Positions 1 to 11,288 of a stretch of DNA of 64,000 nt are shown here, piece by piece. The notes beneath the pieces are model-generated. The model was given only the letters and a program-made list of their open reading frames with translations. It was not told where the DNA came from and ran no database searches. Made by a program: the position numbers and the translations under genes. Source of the stretch: Agrostemma githago (taxonomy: Eukaryota > Streptophyta > Magnoliopsida > Caryophyllales > Caryophyllaceae); NCBI GenBank assembly GCA_958450325.1, contig OY288261.1, forward strand, positions 10,011,113-10,075,112, in the 5' to 3' direction. Positions within the stretch are counted from its first letter, which is position 1, and each line of letters begins with the position of its first letter.

Positions 1-286
1 GCCATGTCGTGAGCTCGAGCACCTCAAGAGCCGACCGAATTCTTTCAATCAAGCATCCGTGAATGCCATTAAGTAATGAGCAAAAAGAACCGGTGAAAAA
101 CCTTAGACTCACAAGCTCTTACATCTCATCCTCAATCAATGAATTCGATGAGAATGTGGTCAAGGATGTAACGAAAAACCGAGAAGAGATCCATCAAGTA
201 CCTTGTAGGAGACCTTGCATTTGTTATTGAGCAAATTCCGATAGAGGATACGAACTTACTCTCGAGGATCGAAGTGCCCCCCTTGA

Positions 287-1230
287 ATGACAAGCACCAA
301 TCTCATTCTATGGTCAAGCTATGGAGTATATAACCTTCACCGATTTGATAGAGAATTGGAAACTAGTCCCTCCATGCCAACTCCGAACGAGTATATAAGG
401 GATATAATTTTGAATTCTACCATAAGCAAGGAAACTCCACTACCACCTAGGGTCACTCCAAAAGTTACCATACCTACTAAGCTTGGTGACCCGGTAGTTT
501 CTGCATACCATGTTCGATCGACGATGTTGAGATACATCGAGCATTATGTGACCTCGAGGCGGATATTAGCCTTATGCCATTAATCATTGCTCAGACAATC
601 AATATTCCAAGGATGGTAAACTTTCCGATTAACGTTCAGATGGCCGACGGTACTACGAAAGCGCCAATTGGGTTAGCACGAAATCTTATGGTTAAGGTAG
701 GTCCCCTATACATACCTACCGATTTCGTGGTCCTTGACATGCCCATTGAAGAAAGAAATCCTATCTTACTAGGGCGACCTTTCCTAGCAACCGGCGGGGT
801 GGTTATCGACGTGAAAAAAGGGAAATTATCTTTTAATGTTGGCAATAGCATCGTTCAATTTGTATTACCCGACTTCTTGCCGAATATCCCTTTCGCAAAG
901 GAATTATGGGACCATATGGTGGAAATACAAGCCGATGACGAATTTCTAGGCCAAGATAATTACCAAACTTCCGATACACCGACATTTGACTATGCCACCG
1001 AGGAACCATCCGAAGAAGATGTCCACTATAATGATAGTGATGACGATGGTGTTTTTCTTATACTTGGACAAGCCCCCGAAGAAGAAGTTTTAAATGAGTG
1101 GGGTATGCTACCGGAAGTAGCTCGCCTCATGGGTTTGTCAAGGCCAAGAAGAGAACATATGGTTGGTGGCGTTATTATCAAGGACAAGGAGCATGGTACT
1201 CCGGGTTGCTTTTCAAGCAACCCCGATTAA
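287..1230 (+). pseudogene. Athila gag-pol fragment: linker plus retropepsin domain
   Basis: Two frames together make one protein region. Positions 287-489 encode a linker ending in PTKLGDP. From 490 the next frame continues with PGSF and then the protease, so there is one frameshift near 487-490. The protease core is recognisable from LCDLEAD (about 547-567), a flap region, and ILLGRPFLATGG (about 760-795), the ILGRPFL signature of Athila-type proteases. The catalytic triplet, normally D-L-G followed by A-S, reads D-L-E-A-D, so the active-site glycine is lost. The frame then runs through an acidic tail to a stop at 1228-1230, with no reverse transcriptase after it. Confidence 0.7.
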
Positions 1231-2131
1231 ACTCAAAACACTTAATTCGGTTTGGTGGTGTCCATAATAACCACCATTGTAAATATTTGTATATTCTTTT
1301 CCTTTTTCTTTTCTTTCTGGACAATAGATTTTAGATTTTTCCTTTTGGGAGTTTGTTTTCTCTTTGGTACTTGCAGGAATCATGAAGATTTTTCTCGGGA
1401 ATTTTTGGAATCGCGCTTTAAACGATTATAAACAAATTGGATTGAGAAGATGAGTTGTATTTTTGAAGAAGCTAAGGATGTTTGGACCGAGTCAGAGAAA
1501 ATTTTTTGTAGCAAGAAGCTTATTCGGAGTGAAGGATCTCGCCGGGCAACGTTTTGCCCGGTGGAATTGTGGCCCGAGGTCCGTCGGGTGAAACCTCACC
1601 CGATAGCAACTTGCTCGAACCTAAGGAATTGACGGAAAATCCATCGGGCAAAACTTCACCCGGTGGAATCTCACCGGGCGAAATTTCGCCCTGCGGTAAA
1701 AATATTTTGCGACTTGGAATTTGACGGAAATCCAACCGGGCGAAATTTCGCCCGGTGGTGAAGTTGCGCGGAATCGACAAAAACCGACCCGAAGTCCGTC
1801 GGGCGAAATTTCGCCCGATGGTGACTCACCGGGTGAAACCTCACCCCGCGTCCTATACCCAACCAAACCCACCCTTCCCATCTTCATTATACATCTTTTA
1901 CTATCTCTCTCCTCAACCAAAACCCCAAAAACCCAAACAAACCCCAAATTCTCCACCTTAAACCATCTTTAATCCTTTCATTCCTCCATTAAAATTCAAT
2001 CAAATTATATATTTTTCATCCCCATCACATTCCTAACACTTCCTTGGAGTTTGTTTGAGAAATCGTTCAAGTTCCGACAAACCCCAAATCGAGACCGTCA
2101 ACACATAATCATCAAATTTCAAGCATCAAGG
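1231..2131. other. Non-coding spacer between protease and ORF-1, with dyad cluster
   Basis: No gene is visible. The left part is T-rich, the middle (1541-1845) holds short inverted dyads, and the right part is a C/A-rich leader (about 1855-2050). In complete Athila elements reverse transcriptase and integrase would precede this spacer; here they are absent. Confidence 0.5.
1541..1845. repeat. Cluster of about seven GC-armed dyads around GAAATTTC
   Basis: Near-perfect palindromes occur at about 1543-1560, 1585-1601, 1645-1661, 1675-1691, 1735-1756, 1800-1818 and 1828-1845. The commonest core is GGGCGAAATTTCGCCC. The copy at 1735-1756 is a perfect 22-bp palindrome. Variants change both arms, for example GGGTGAAA paired with TCACCC. 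The same dyads occur in this element's LTR at 6592-6836. Confidence 0.85.
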
Positions 2132-3918
2132 ATGAAGAGAGTGAAACAAATGGCAAGAAAAAGGATTTCATCAATGCTTAATCGTAGTTCGGGGTCAACA
2201 TCATCCTCAAGGTCCGAGGAGCAACCGGCCGAGGCTCGGGACGAATCTATCCCGATGCCTGTTCAAACGCAAGGATCCGTTCCGAGCGAACATCCTGTTC
2301 CGCTCGAGGTATGTTACCTGAAAATTCGTCGTAATTTCCGTGAACCTTTGTCTGGTTTATATTTCGCTAAAAAAGCTCATGTTGATAAATGTAAAAAATT
2401 ATGGGTCTGTCGTCTCGAGCCAACTCGTTGGGCGGCTCGAGATGTACTTGAGCGTATGGGCATAGAATCGCAGGTACGAGAAATGTGCCGAAGTATTGGT
2501 CTTATAAATTTTTATGCCTCTACGGAGGAAACTTTTCAGAAATTGACGTGCGAGTTTTTCGCAACTTTCGAGCTAAGTGGTGATGATAATACCACTGTCT
2601 CTTTTCAGTTGCGAGAAACTTCGTACGTCCTCAACTTGAGAGACTTCGGTGCACTGCTTGGTTTACCCTCTTCAGTCCTTGGAAAGCCTAGGGCGGGTCA
2701 GACTTGGGACGATAAATTCGGCCGAGATCGATTTTGGTTTAAAATAGCCCGCCAAAGGCCTTTCAAGGGAGGAAAGATGCGTTCTTTCTCTATCCGAAAC
2801 CCCATCCTCCGGTATGTGGCGCGTATCATAGCTAACTCGTTCTTGTCGAGCTATGATACGCATCACAACTGTAGCGCTACAGCGGTTCAGCTTTTAGAGG
2901 ATGCAGTTTCGGAGAGAGGCCCATCGATCGATTTGTCAGAGGCCTTAGCTACTCATTTCCCTCAGATTGCGAAGGGCGGCCGCAAGATAATTTCTTGTGG
3001 CGGTGTTGTAACGATATTAGCTAAAGCCTTGAAAGTCGATTTTAGCAATTTAGCACCAGTAGATGAAGCGGGAATTTTCATAGATGAAGTCTATTGTCCT
3101 TTTCTTGTGTGGCCCCAGAAAGGGGATTATAACAGTTTGTTTCTGTATAAGATTACTGAGCTGCGCGCTATTGCCATGCCTAACCCCGATTGGGTAAGGC
3201 TAGATATTGAAGAGAACTTCGGCTGCCGAAGAGGTCCGGGGAATACATTCGGGATAACACCCGAGGTAAGTTTCGTATAGTTCAATACCCCGAGGGACCC
3301 TTAGACTTTGGCGACGATGACGTAGAGGTCGTAGATGTGTCGGAGGAGGAACCAGAGGTTAGAACCTCTCGGGACGAGGGTTATAGGACTTTACCGTCAT
3401 CATCACATGCACCCTCTTCCTCCCGCCAACCCGAACCCTAGACCTCACAATTTTTCACCCCAAATTTCTCAGACTTTGAACCACACCGACACTCCACGTT
3501 CACCCAGTCTACCCCTGGTTTTCAGGAGGACGTCAACACGAGTCCTCCGCGACACTCCTCGTTCTTTGGATCAGAGGACTTTTACAACCAATGGGGGGAA
3601 GTCTATAACCGAACACGTCAGACTTGGGAGAACTCGACATCCTCACTAAACCTGGCCCAAGATGCCTACAATTTGGCCCGAGATGCTCGCGATACTGCGC
3701 ATGGCTCGTACGCGTACTCTAGGGATGGTTTTGAGTACGCCCGGACCAGTTTTGAGATGGCTAGGGACGCCGCTAGGGATGCCCAAGCGGGGAGGTTGGT
3801 GGCAGAGGAGAACCAAAGGATGTTGCAGCAGCAACAGAGCTACTTTGATAGATTTTTCGGTATGCCTCCGCCCGGGTCTTACTACCCACCACCACCTCGT
3901 CCCCCAGGTCCTATGTGA
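2132..3918 (+). pseudogene. Athila ORF-1 / envelope-like protein, frameshifted
   Basis: The first ATG of the frame is 2132, giving a basic N-terminus (MKRVKQMARKR) and a Ser-rich linker, then a globular domain of about 300 residues. Its core (NLRDFGALLGLPSS, about 2630-2672) resembles the Arabidopsis retrotransposon ORF-1 (Athila) family. The frame ends at 3278-3280, but one missing T near 3272-3274 restores a downstream frame with acidic and Ser/Pro-rich sequence. That frame runs to the stop at 3916-3918 with a single in-frame TAG at 3439-3441. The C-terminal part has a helical heptad-like stretch of repeated A-R-D units and a Pro-rich tail. Whether the protein is an envelope or a second gag-like protein is unsettled for this family. 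Confidence 0.6.
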
Positions 3919-4387
3919 GTGGTCGAGTGTTGTTAGTGCCAGTGTGGGTGTGTCAGTTGTCATTGTCAGTCGCCAGTAGTCTGTTCTCTTGTCTCAGTTA
4001 TCGTAATCTTTGTCAGTCCTTGCAGCGCCAATTTTTGGCATTTGAAATTATGTTGTTGATTGATTTATAATGATTATTTTGTTGATTTGAGGAATTGTAA
4101 GCCCCTCCGTGATCCTACTTGGGTCGTTACAAACGTGAGGTTTATTGCAGGTGCCTTAGAGAAGAATGACCTGATTATTGCTCCCGGTCTTCGGTGACTT
4201 GATCGCACCAAGACCATTTGAAAAATCCAAAATTTTCTTTTTCTTTTAATTTTCCCGATTCGTGCAGAATCCGGGCGAGGTGATGTGATTACACCTACGT
4301 CCTTTTTCTTCCCTTATTGATTTTTCTTATTTTTCTTCTTTCTTTTTCATTTTTCATTTCATTTCTTTTTATTCCCTTGAACTTTGA

Positions 4388-4510
4388 AAAAAAAAAAAAC
4401 ATTTGAAAAACCATCAAAAATACAAAAACATTTGAAAAATCTTCAAAAATACAAAAACATTCGAAAAATCTTGAAAAATCCAAAAACATTTGAAAAATCA
4501 TAAAAATTCA
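4388..4510. repeat. About four copies of a ~30-bp A-rich tandem repeat
   Basis: The unit centres on ACATTTGAAAAATC followed by a short A-rich spacer, repeated in direct orientation with small changes (TTCGAAAAATC in one copy). It lies inside the Athila 3' tail. Confidence 0.7.
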
Positions 4511-4585
4511 AAAAGATTTTAAGTTCTTTTCTCTTTTTCTTTTTTTCGATTCTTCTCCTATTTGTGGATTGGGGACAACGCACAG

Positions 4586-4604
4586 TTTTAGTGTGGGGGA
4601 GGGA
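4586..4604 (+). promoter_or_regulatory. Second polypurine-like motif, 1.7 kb upstream of the LTR
   Basis: TTTTAGTGTGGGGGAGGG closely matches the true 3' polypurine tract at 6279-6291 (TTTAGTGTGGGGGA). It could prime extra plus-strand synthesis or be the relic of a duplicated 3' end. Confidence 0.45.
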
Positions 4605-6277
4605 TCTACTATCCTTTTATCCATTTTCTTTTTCATTTTTCCTTTAAAAACCAAACATCCAAAAAAAAATTTAATTTTTCCTCTTTTTAGTTTTCTTTTT
4701 TTTATTTTCGTTTTTTGTGTTACTTGTATTGTCTTGCATTCTCCATCTTGTAGGTACACCGCCAACCATTTAGCATGGATACGTAAGGTAGCGGAAATGA
4801 AATGAAGACCGCGCGGTAATATTTTCTACCTTCGTTTTATCCCTTTCTCTTATGCATGGAGTTTGGGCATATATGCTATTTGGAGGTTCACTTGGTGAAC
4901 ATTTTGGAATTGGTGGTTGTGGATTGTGTTGACTTAATGGAGTATGGAGTGCTTGGCTATACTTGTGAATTTGTGTTGTTTTTGTGTTTTTGTCCCTTTT
5001 TGTGTTCTTTTTATTTTTGTGTATAGTTTGTCTAGGTAAAGTTTTCGAAAACCCGATTTTGAGATTAGGCCGAGTGTTTATATTACTCACTTGTTAGTGA
5101 CCCTTTTCGATTTTTGGACATAACTCTAGTAGAATGACCTTGAACCAATTTTTGCATTGGATTTTTACCATGAGTCCATCTTTTCTACTAGGAGTCTACA
5201 TCGGGATTTGCATTTGACCACCTTGACCACCCATGGAGTGATAAGGCCTAGGTTACTGTTCCTCGTTCTCTTAGGTGACCTTACTTGAGAAGCCACTTTT
5301 AGTCCAAAATTCTCATCCTTTTATGGGTTCGAAGGAGGTGCACACCCGACTAGCCTACTTCTCTACCATACATCCATTTCCACAAATAAGCTTGCAAAAA
5401 TATGCTTTACCTTGTTCCTCAAATGAAACATCTAGCCAAAAATGGGCTATTCAAAGAAAGAAAAAGGGAAAAATGAAGAAGAAGGGCAAATCAATATATC
5501 AAAAAAAAAAAAAAAAAACCCTCGATCGAAATAATGGGGAAAGAAAAACCGAAAAAGAAAATCAAAGTCTCAAAATCTCAAAAATCGTTCCCAAACCCAA
5601 ATAATCCCTTGGTTGTCTTATTGCCGTGAAATGCCTACTAGAGGACCGAGTCCCGAGGAAGGAAAATAGCGGTAATTTGGCAATCCTTACCATTTTGCAA
5701 ACACTTGTTCATCTTTTTGGTCTAATTGGCTTTCTCGAGTTTGGAACGACCCTCTAGGCTTAGCTTAGGAGACGGCATAACACTTACCTACAGTGCTTAC
5801 TAACTCCATGGTTCTCACTTATCCACTCCATTTATCGTCCCGTTGTAGGCATCTTTAGTGGAATTAGAAGGACCTTGGTAAATTTTCAACGTTTTGATTG
5901 ATTGATTGTCATCCTATTAGGATCTTGTCCATGTCAATTTGTGTTACTAGCTTGGTAGTGTTCTCGCTTGTCTTAAGCTCGAATAGGCGCTTTCTCCGCC
6001 GTTTCGATGAGGAATTCGGTGATTTATTTTCTCTTTGGTTGCGACTATCTCCTTTTGTGTGTCTGCTTTATTTTGTGTTTGTGTGTGTGTTAGTCGCAAC
6101 CCCAATTTTGAGCAAGCCCCAACTTGCCTTGCATGGAGGTACCTTACCTCATAGGTATCTCGATGTGAGTTGAAGGGACGGAGCGGGCCCGTTAATTGCC
6201 TCGTATCGGCTTAGCATAGTCTAGCTTAGTAGTAGTAGTTAGTTTCTTTTTGGGTCATTGCTCGAGGACGAGCAATG

Positions 6278-6294
6278 GTTTAGTGTGGGGGAAT
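6278..6294 (+). promoter_or_regulatory. 3' polypurine tract of the Athila element
   Basis: GTTTAGTGTGGGGGAA sits directly before TGTTGTGTGCC, the start of the LTR, after the AGGACGAGCAATGG motif often seen at this place in plant Ty3/gypsy elements. Confidence 0.65.
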
Positions 6295-6591
6295 TGTTGT
6301 GTGCCAAATTTGGACCGTTTTTCCTCCCATTTAGACCCGTTTTTCCTCTGTTTTGTGAGACTTGAGTGCGATTATCGCCATATTTTGCGTAATTCTCACA
6401 TTAGTGTCTCTCTTTTGCATTTTACGTGTTTTTGGTAGTTTTCTGTCTATTTTGATAGGATTTTCGACCGAAAACGTGTTTGAGCTTCTACGAGCAAGAG
6501 AGAGATACGGTCCAAGAGCAAAGCACACAACTGAAAGTTCAAGTAATCCAAGTGATCAACGAAGAAAAAGACGGAAAAGAGTCAATGGACC

Positions 6592-6836
6592 ACCGGGCGA
6601 AGTTTCGCCCGGTGAGTCATCACCGGGCGAAGTTTCGCCCGGCGACATTTTTCATCCCCCGAAGATTTTCACGGCACGTACGACCGGGCAACTTGACAGG
6701 GCGAAATTTCGCCCACCGGGTGAAATTTCGCCCGATGGTGAAGACGGGTCGAAAACGCGAAAAACGAAGAAAATCTCACCGGGTGAAATTTCACCCGGTG
6801 GGATTATTACGTCAAGCCGCGGGGCGAAATTCCACC
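6592..6836. repeat. LTR copy of the GAAATTTC dyad cluster
   Basis: Dyads lie at about 6592-6612, 6621-6641, 6699-6714, 6717-6734, 6777-6800 and 6820-6836. The one at 6777-6800 is a perfect 24-bp palindrome in which both arms carry T/A instead of the usual C/G, a paired change. They lie roughly 90-330 bp upstream of the TATA-like box. Confidence 0.85.
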
Positions 6837-6921
6837 CCATGAAGATGCAAAGGGTGATGGTCTAGTAAAATGAAGAGAAATCGGATTTGGGCCTTGAAGT
6901 TTGTGCAACCCATTAAGCAAC

Positions 6922-6931
6922 TCTATATATA
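6922..6931 (+). promoter_or_regulatory. Probable LTR TATA box
   Basis: CTCTATATATAT is followed within about 100 bp by a likely transcript start region. Its position in the middle of a long LTR fits the U3/R boundary. Confidence 0.4.
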
Positions 6932-8017
6932 TCCCTCCTAGGGTTTTGAGCCAAAGTGAGCCTTAAGTGTGCCTCTTAGGAGTAGGATAGAAAAATCTCT
7001 AGTAGTGATAGTAGTTTGTAGTAAAAACTCAGAAAATTCTCTACAAATAATTATAGATCTACTTAATATCAATATAATTACTCCATTATTAATAGTAAAG
7101 TTACAATCTTTATTAAAGAATTGGGTTTATTATTGAAGATTCAAGGGTTTTACAAGGGTTTATGTGACAAAACCCTTACTTTATTTCTTAAAGATTCTTA
7201 TTTCTCTTATTGAAGATTGAAGATTTATGCATGGATTAGTGACAAATTCTTGTGTATTTCTCTCAAAATTCAATCTTTATTATTATTAATCTTCTTCTTC
7301 CTCTTTAGATCTCTCCATTGTTGGTAAAATTCTCTCCTCACCCTCTTCTCCATTAGTATATTTGTTAGTGTAGTTTTTATGCATGCTTTAATTATTTTCT
7401 TCTTAATGAATGCTTTGTTGTTAACCACCATGATTAGTGAGTATATCTCTTTGTTAGGGGGTTAGGGGAGGAGGAATAATAGATAAAGATTTTATCTTTT
7501 GTGAGATTATTGCATTTGAGGGTGATATTGTCTTTATGGGATTGTTGTGTTATGTTTGACTTAACTTGATCACCTAGGTTAACTTAACTTACCCGGACCA
7601 ATATGGGGAAACTCGGGGTTTGGGTAATTCCGTCTAGAGACCGTAGTTTATTCGTCGCAAAGGCGGGCTTAGACTTGGTTGGTAGGGAAACCGAAAGGTG
7701 GAACCTCCCTTATACATCTTGTGATAATTCTTGCATTATTAGAATCTTGTCTTTATTTCCGATTCCCCGACTCTCCCTAATGCTTTTCCCATCGATAGTT
7801 TCCTACCTTAGTCACATAAGCTCGTTTAGTAAATCTAGCTCGACTCAACCAAACCCCCCTTCTCGACTCAATTACCCCTAGACATTGACTTGACCGACTA
7901 CCCCTCGACCGTCCCTGTGGATCGATCCCTGACTTACCGCTACTACGTAGTAGTAGTATTCCGGGGTTATAAATATTGTTTGACCGCGTTGGATAGACGA
8001 CAATCCCGCGCGCATCA

Positions 8018-11000
8018 CCAACGTCGCCTCACAAGACATGGTTAAGAAATTAACCCTAACCACCACACCACACCCGAGGCCCTATACCTTACATTGGCTC
8101 GATGATGGGAACCAAGTTAAGGTGACTAAACAAGTCCGCGTTGGTTTTATGATGGGTCCTTACAAGGACGAGGTGGTTTGCGATGTTATTCCCATGGATG
8201 CTTGTCATGTGTTATTAGGCAGGCCATGGCAATTTGATCGCAATGTCCTTCATAGAGGACGAAGCAACGAGCATGAACTCATGGTGGATGGTAAGAAGGT
8301 CGTCCTAAGGCCTATGGTGCCGAAGGAGATTCGTTCGATTCATTCTAACCGTACTAACAAACCAAGTTTATCAATGTTTGCTAGTGAAAGAGATGTGGAG
8401 CAGGTTTTGGCTAGAGGAGAGCAAGTGTACGCGCTTGTGGAGTCTAACTTGTCCACAGTTTCAAGAGGGAATAACCTTGACCAAGTTTACTCTAACCTTG
8501 ACTCTGTTGAACGCGTTAAACCACTATTGCGTGAGTTTGACGATGTTTTTCCAGATGATTTACCAGCGGGTTTACCTCCATTACGTGGAATCGAGCATCA
8601 AACTGATCTCGTTCCCGGCGCGCCCTTACCAAACAAGGCGGCTTATCGGAGTAACCCCGAGGAAACTAAGGAACTCCAACGACAAATTGAGGAGTTAATG
8701 GAACGAGGGTACGTAAGAGAAAGCATGAGCCCGTGCGCGGTCCCAGCTTTACTCGTCCCTAAGAAAGATGGCACATGGAGAATGTGCATCGATAGTCGAA
8801 CAGTGAATAACATCACCATAAAATATCGATTCCCGATTCCGAGACTCGATGATATGCTTAATGAACTTCACGGCTCAACCATCTTCTCCAAAATCGATCT
8901 TCGAAGTGGTTATCACCAAATTCGAATGAGGGAAGGAGATGAATGGAAGACCGCATTCAAAACCAAACATGGTTTATATGAATGGTTGGTCATGCCTTTC
9001 GGCCTTGCGAATGCACCAAGCACTTTCATGAGGCTTATGAACGAGGTTCTAAAGTCCTTCATTGGAAAGTTCGTGGTCGTGTACTTGGACGATATCCTGG
9101 TATATAGTAAGAGCATTAAAGAGCACCTACAACACTTAAGACAAGTGTTCGAAATGCTGAGGGTGCAAAAACTCTACGGCAAAGCCAAGAAGTGCTCATT
9201 CTTGGTCGTCAAAGTTATATTCCTCGGATACGTTGTATCTTGGGATGGAGTTGCCGTGGATCAAGAAAAGGTGGAGGCTATTCGTTCTTGGCCTATCCCT
9301 AGTACGGTGACTGAAGTACGATCATTCCATGGATTGGCTTCATTCTACCGACGGTTTATTCGTGATTTCAGCACGGTCATGAGCCCAATAACGGGTTGTT
9401 TGAAAAAGGGAGCGTTTGATTGGAACGAACAAGCTCAAAAGGCGTTCGAGAATATCAAGGAGTTGCTATGCAACGCACCTATACTCGCTCTACCCGACTT
9501 CTCTCAACCGTTCGAAGTCGAGTGTGACGCAAGTGGCGTGGGAATTGGGGATGTCTTAATCCAAGCTCAACGACCCATTGCTTACTTTTCGGAGAAATTG
9601 GGGGGCGCTCGTTGTAATTAATCTACATACGACAAAGAGTTCTACGCGATCGTTCGAGCACTTGACCATTGGAGTCACTACCTTCGCCATAGTCATTTTG
9701 TACTTCACTCGGATCACGAGTCTCTCAAGTACATACATGGGCAACAAAAGCTCAACCCGAGACATGCAAAGTGGGTTTAATTCCTTCAATCATTCCATTT
9801 TTCATCAAAATACAAAGAAGGCAAGAGTAACGTAGTAGCTGACGCTTTATCACGGAGATATGCGCTACTTACCACGCTCGAAGTGAAGTTACTAGGGTTC
9901 GAGTTAATCAAAGAATCCTATGTGCTTGATGATGAACTAAGGGAGATATTCGAGGAATGTCAAAAGGGTGGATACAAGGAATACACGATACAAGAAGGTT
10001 TATATTTAAGGGAAATCGACTTTGTGTTCCGAAGCATCCAATTCGTGAATTATTAATTCGCGAAGCACATGGTGGTGGTTTAGCCGGACATTTCAGAGTT
10101 CAAAAGACGCTCGACATCTTACACGAGCACTTTCATTGGCCGAAAATGATTGGTGATGTCCAAAACATCATAGGCAAGTGTGTCACTTGTCACATGGCGA
10201 AAAGCTCTTTTAAAGCGGGAGCTTACATGCCATTAACAGTTCCGGAACGACCATGGGAAGATGTGTCAATGGACTTCATCGTGGCGTTACCTCGTACCCA
10301 AAGAGGAAAGGATGCCATTATGGTAGTCGTAGACAGATTTTCGAAGATGACCCATTTCGTGGCTTGCCATAAGACGGACGATGCTAGTAACGTCGCGGAT
10401 CTCTATTATCGCGAGATAGTTCGTTTACATGGAGTCCCGAATACTATTGTGTCCGATCGTGATTCAAAATTCTTGAGTTACTTTTGGAACACGCTTTGGA
10501 GAAAGGTCGGTACTAAGCTACTGTTTAGCACTTCGCATCACCCTCAAACCGATGGGCAAACGGAAGTGACAAACCGTATCTTAGGGACTATCCTTCGAGG
10601 TTTGGTGAGTAAAACTCAAAAGGATTGGGATCTTAAGCTTGCACATGCAGAGTTCGCTTATAATCGATCTCCCACCTATGCAACTAAGCACTCTCCCTTC
10701 GAGGTAGTTTATGGGGTTAACCCGTATTTACCTATCGAGTTACTCCCCATCCCTAAAGGGGAATTTGTTCACAAGGACGCGGACAACAAGGTTAAGGCTA
10801 TGACAAAGCTACATGATCAAGTCCGAGCTAGAATCGAGGTGGTGAACGAAACCTACAAACGACGAGCTAATAAAAACTGACAAGCTAAGACATTCCAACC
10901 CGGGGATTTAGTTTGGTTGCACTTGCGCAAGGAAAGGTTTCTGGGAAAACGAAAGAACAAGCTCATGCCGCGAGCCGAGGGTCCGTACAAGGTCGTTGAC

Positions 11001-11288
11001 AAAGTAAACGACAATGCTTACAAGATCGAGCTTCCGGGAGACTATGGAGTCCACGCTACATTCAATGTAGGGGACTTAAGTCCGTACTTAAGCGATGATG
11101 GCCTTGCGGAATTGAGGTCAAATCCTTTCGAAGAAGGAGGGGATGATACGAGTAAGCTCGAACCCGACCCGATTGTGCTTGGACCGAACAAAGCCCACAA
11201 TGAGACGATGCACTCACTCGGGGTATTTGAACCAAGCCCAATAAAGTTAGGCGTGTGCATGCTTACCCATGTCCCAAATATGGTCTAG
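8018..11288 (+). pseudogene. Chromovirus pol: protease end, RT, RNase H, integrase
   Basis: The frame opens at T-N-V-A-S (8017-8031), the family motif after the protease aspartate, and runs through LLGRPW. Reverse transcriptase spans about 8690-9250 with intact VVVYLDDILVYS near 9075-9110. RNase H (about 9500-9830) is broken by TAA at 9619-9621 and 9778-9780. A frameshift near 10003 moves to the frame carrying the integrase HHCC region and D, D, E residues in MDFIVALP, VSDRDSKF and DGQTEVTNR (about 10270-10570). TGA at 10878-10880 separates the integrase core from its C-terminal domain (PGDLVWL to DLSPYL). The last ~48 codons lie inside the 3' LTR. At least four lesions make it non-functional. 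Confidence 0.85.

Larger units (their letters stand above)
3919..6294. other. Long non-coding 3' region of the Athila element
   Basis: No coding region is supported here. It contains T-rich and A-rich runs, the 4388-4510 tandem repeat, a first polypurine-like motif (4586-4604) and the polypurine tract next to the LTR. A long tail between the env-like gene and the 3' LTR is usual for Athila elements. Confidence 0.55.
1..8017 (+). mobile_element. Athila-type Ty3/gypsy element, 5' part outside the window
   Basis: The order is protease remnant, spacer, Athila ORF-1/envelope-like gene, long non-coding tail, polypurine tract, 3' LTR. Bases 1-286 hold no open frame and are probably decayed gag-pol. 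No reverse transcriptase, RNase H or integrase lies between the protease (ending at 1230) and the next gene (from 2132), so this copy looks internally deleted and non-autonomous. The right border falls inside a chromovirus protease codon run, so the element inserted into that older element. The 5' LTR and left target duplication would lie left of the window. Lineage rests on protease and ORF-1 resemblance by eye. Confidence 0.75.
6295..8017 (+). repeat. 3' LTR of the Athila element (~1.72 kb)
   Basis: It starts with TGTTGTGTGCC after the polypurine tract and ends with GCGCGCATCA, where a chromovirus protease reading frame (T-N-V-A-S) resumes. It carries a TATA-like stretch at about 6922-6931 and the dyad cluster at 6592-6836. 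The 3' end is inferred from the host-element junction because the second LTR is not in the window; it could be off by a few bases. Confidence 0.65.

Noticed and set aside
3662..3979. Overlapping ~105-codon frames on both strands
   Set aside because: They overlap the C-terminal part of the Athila ORF-1 gene, whose own frame (ending 3918) continues the upstream protein after one frameshift.
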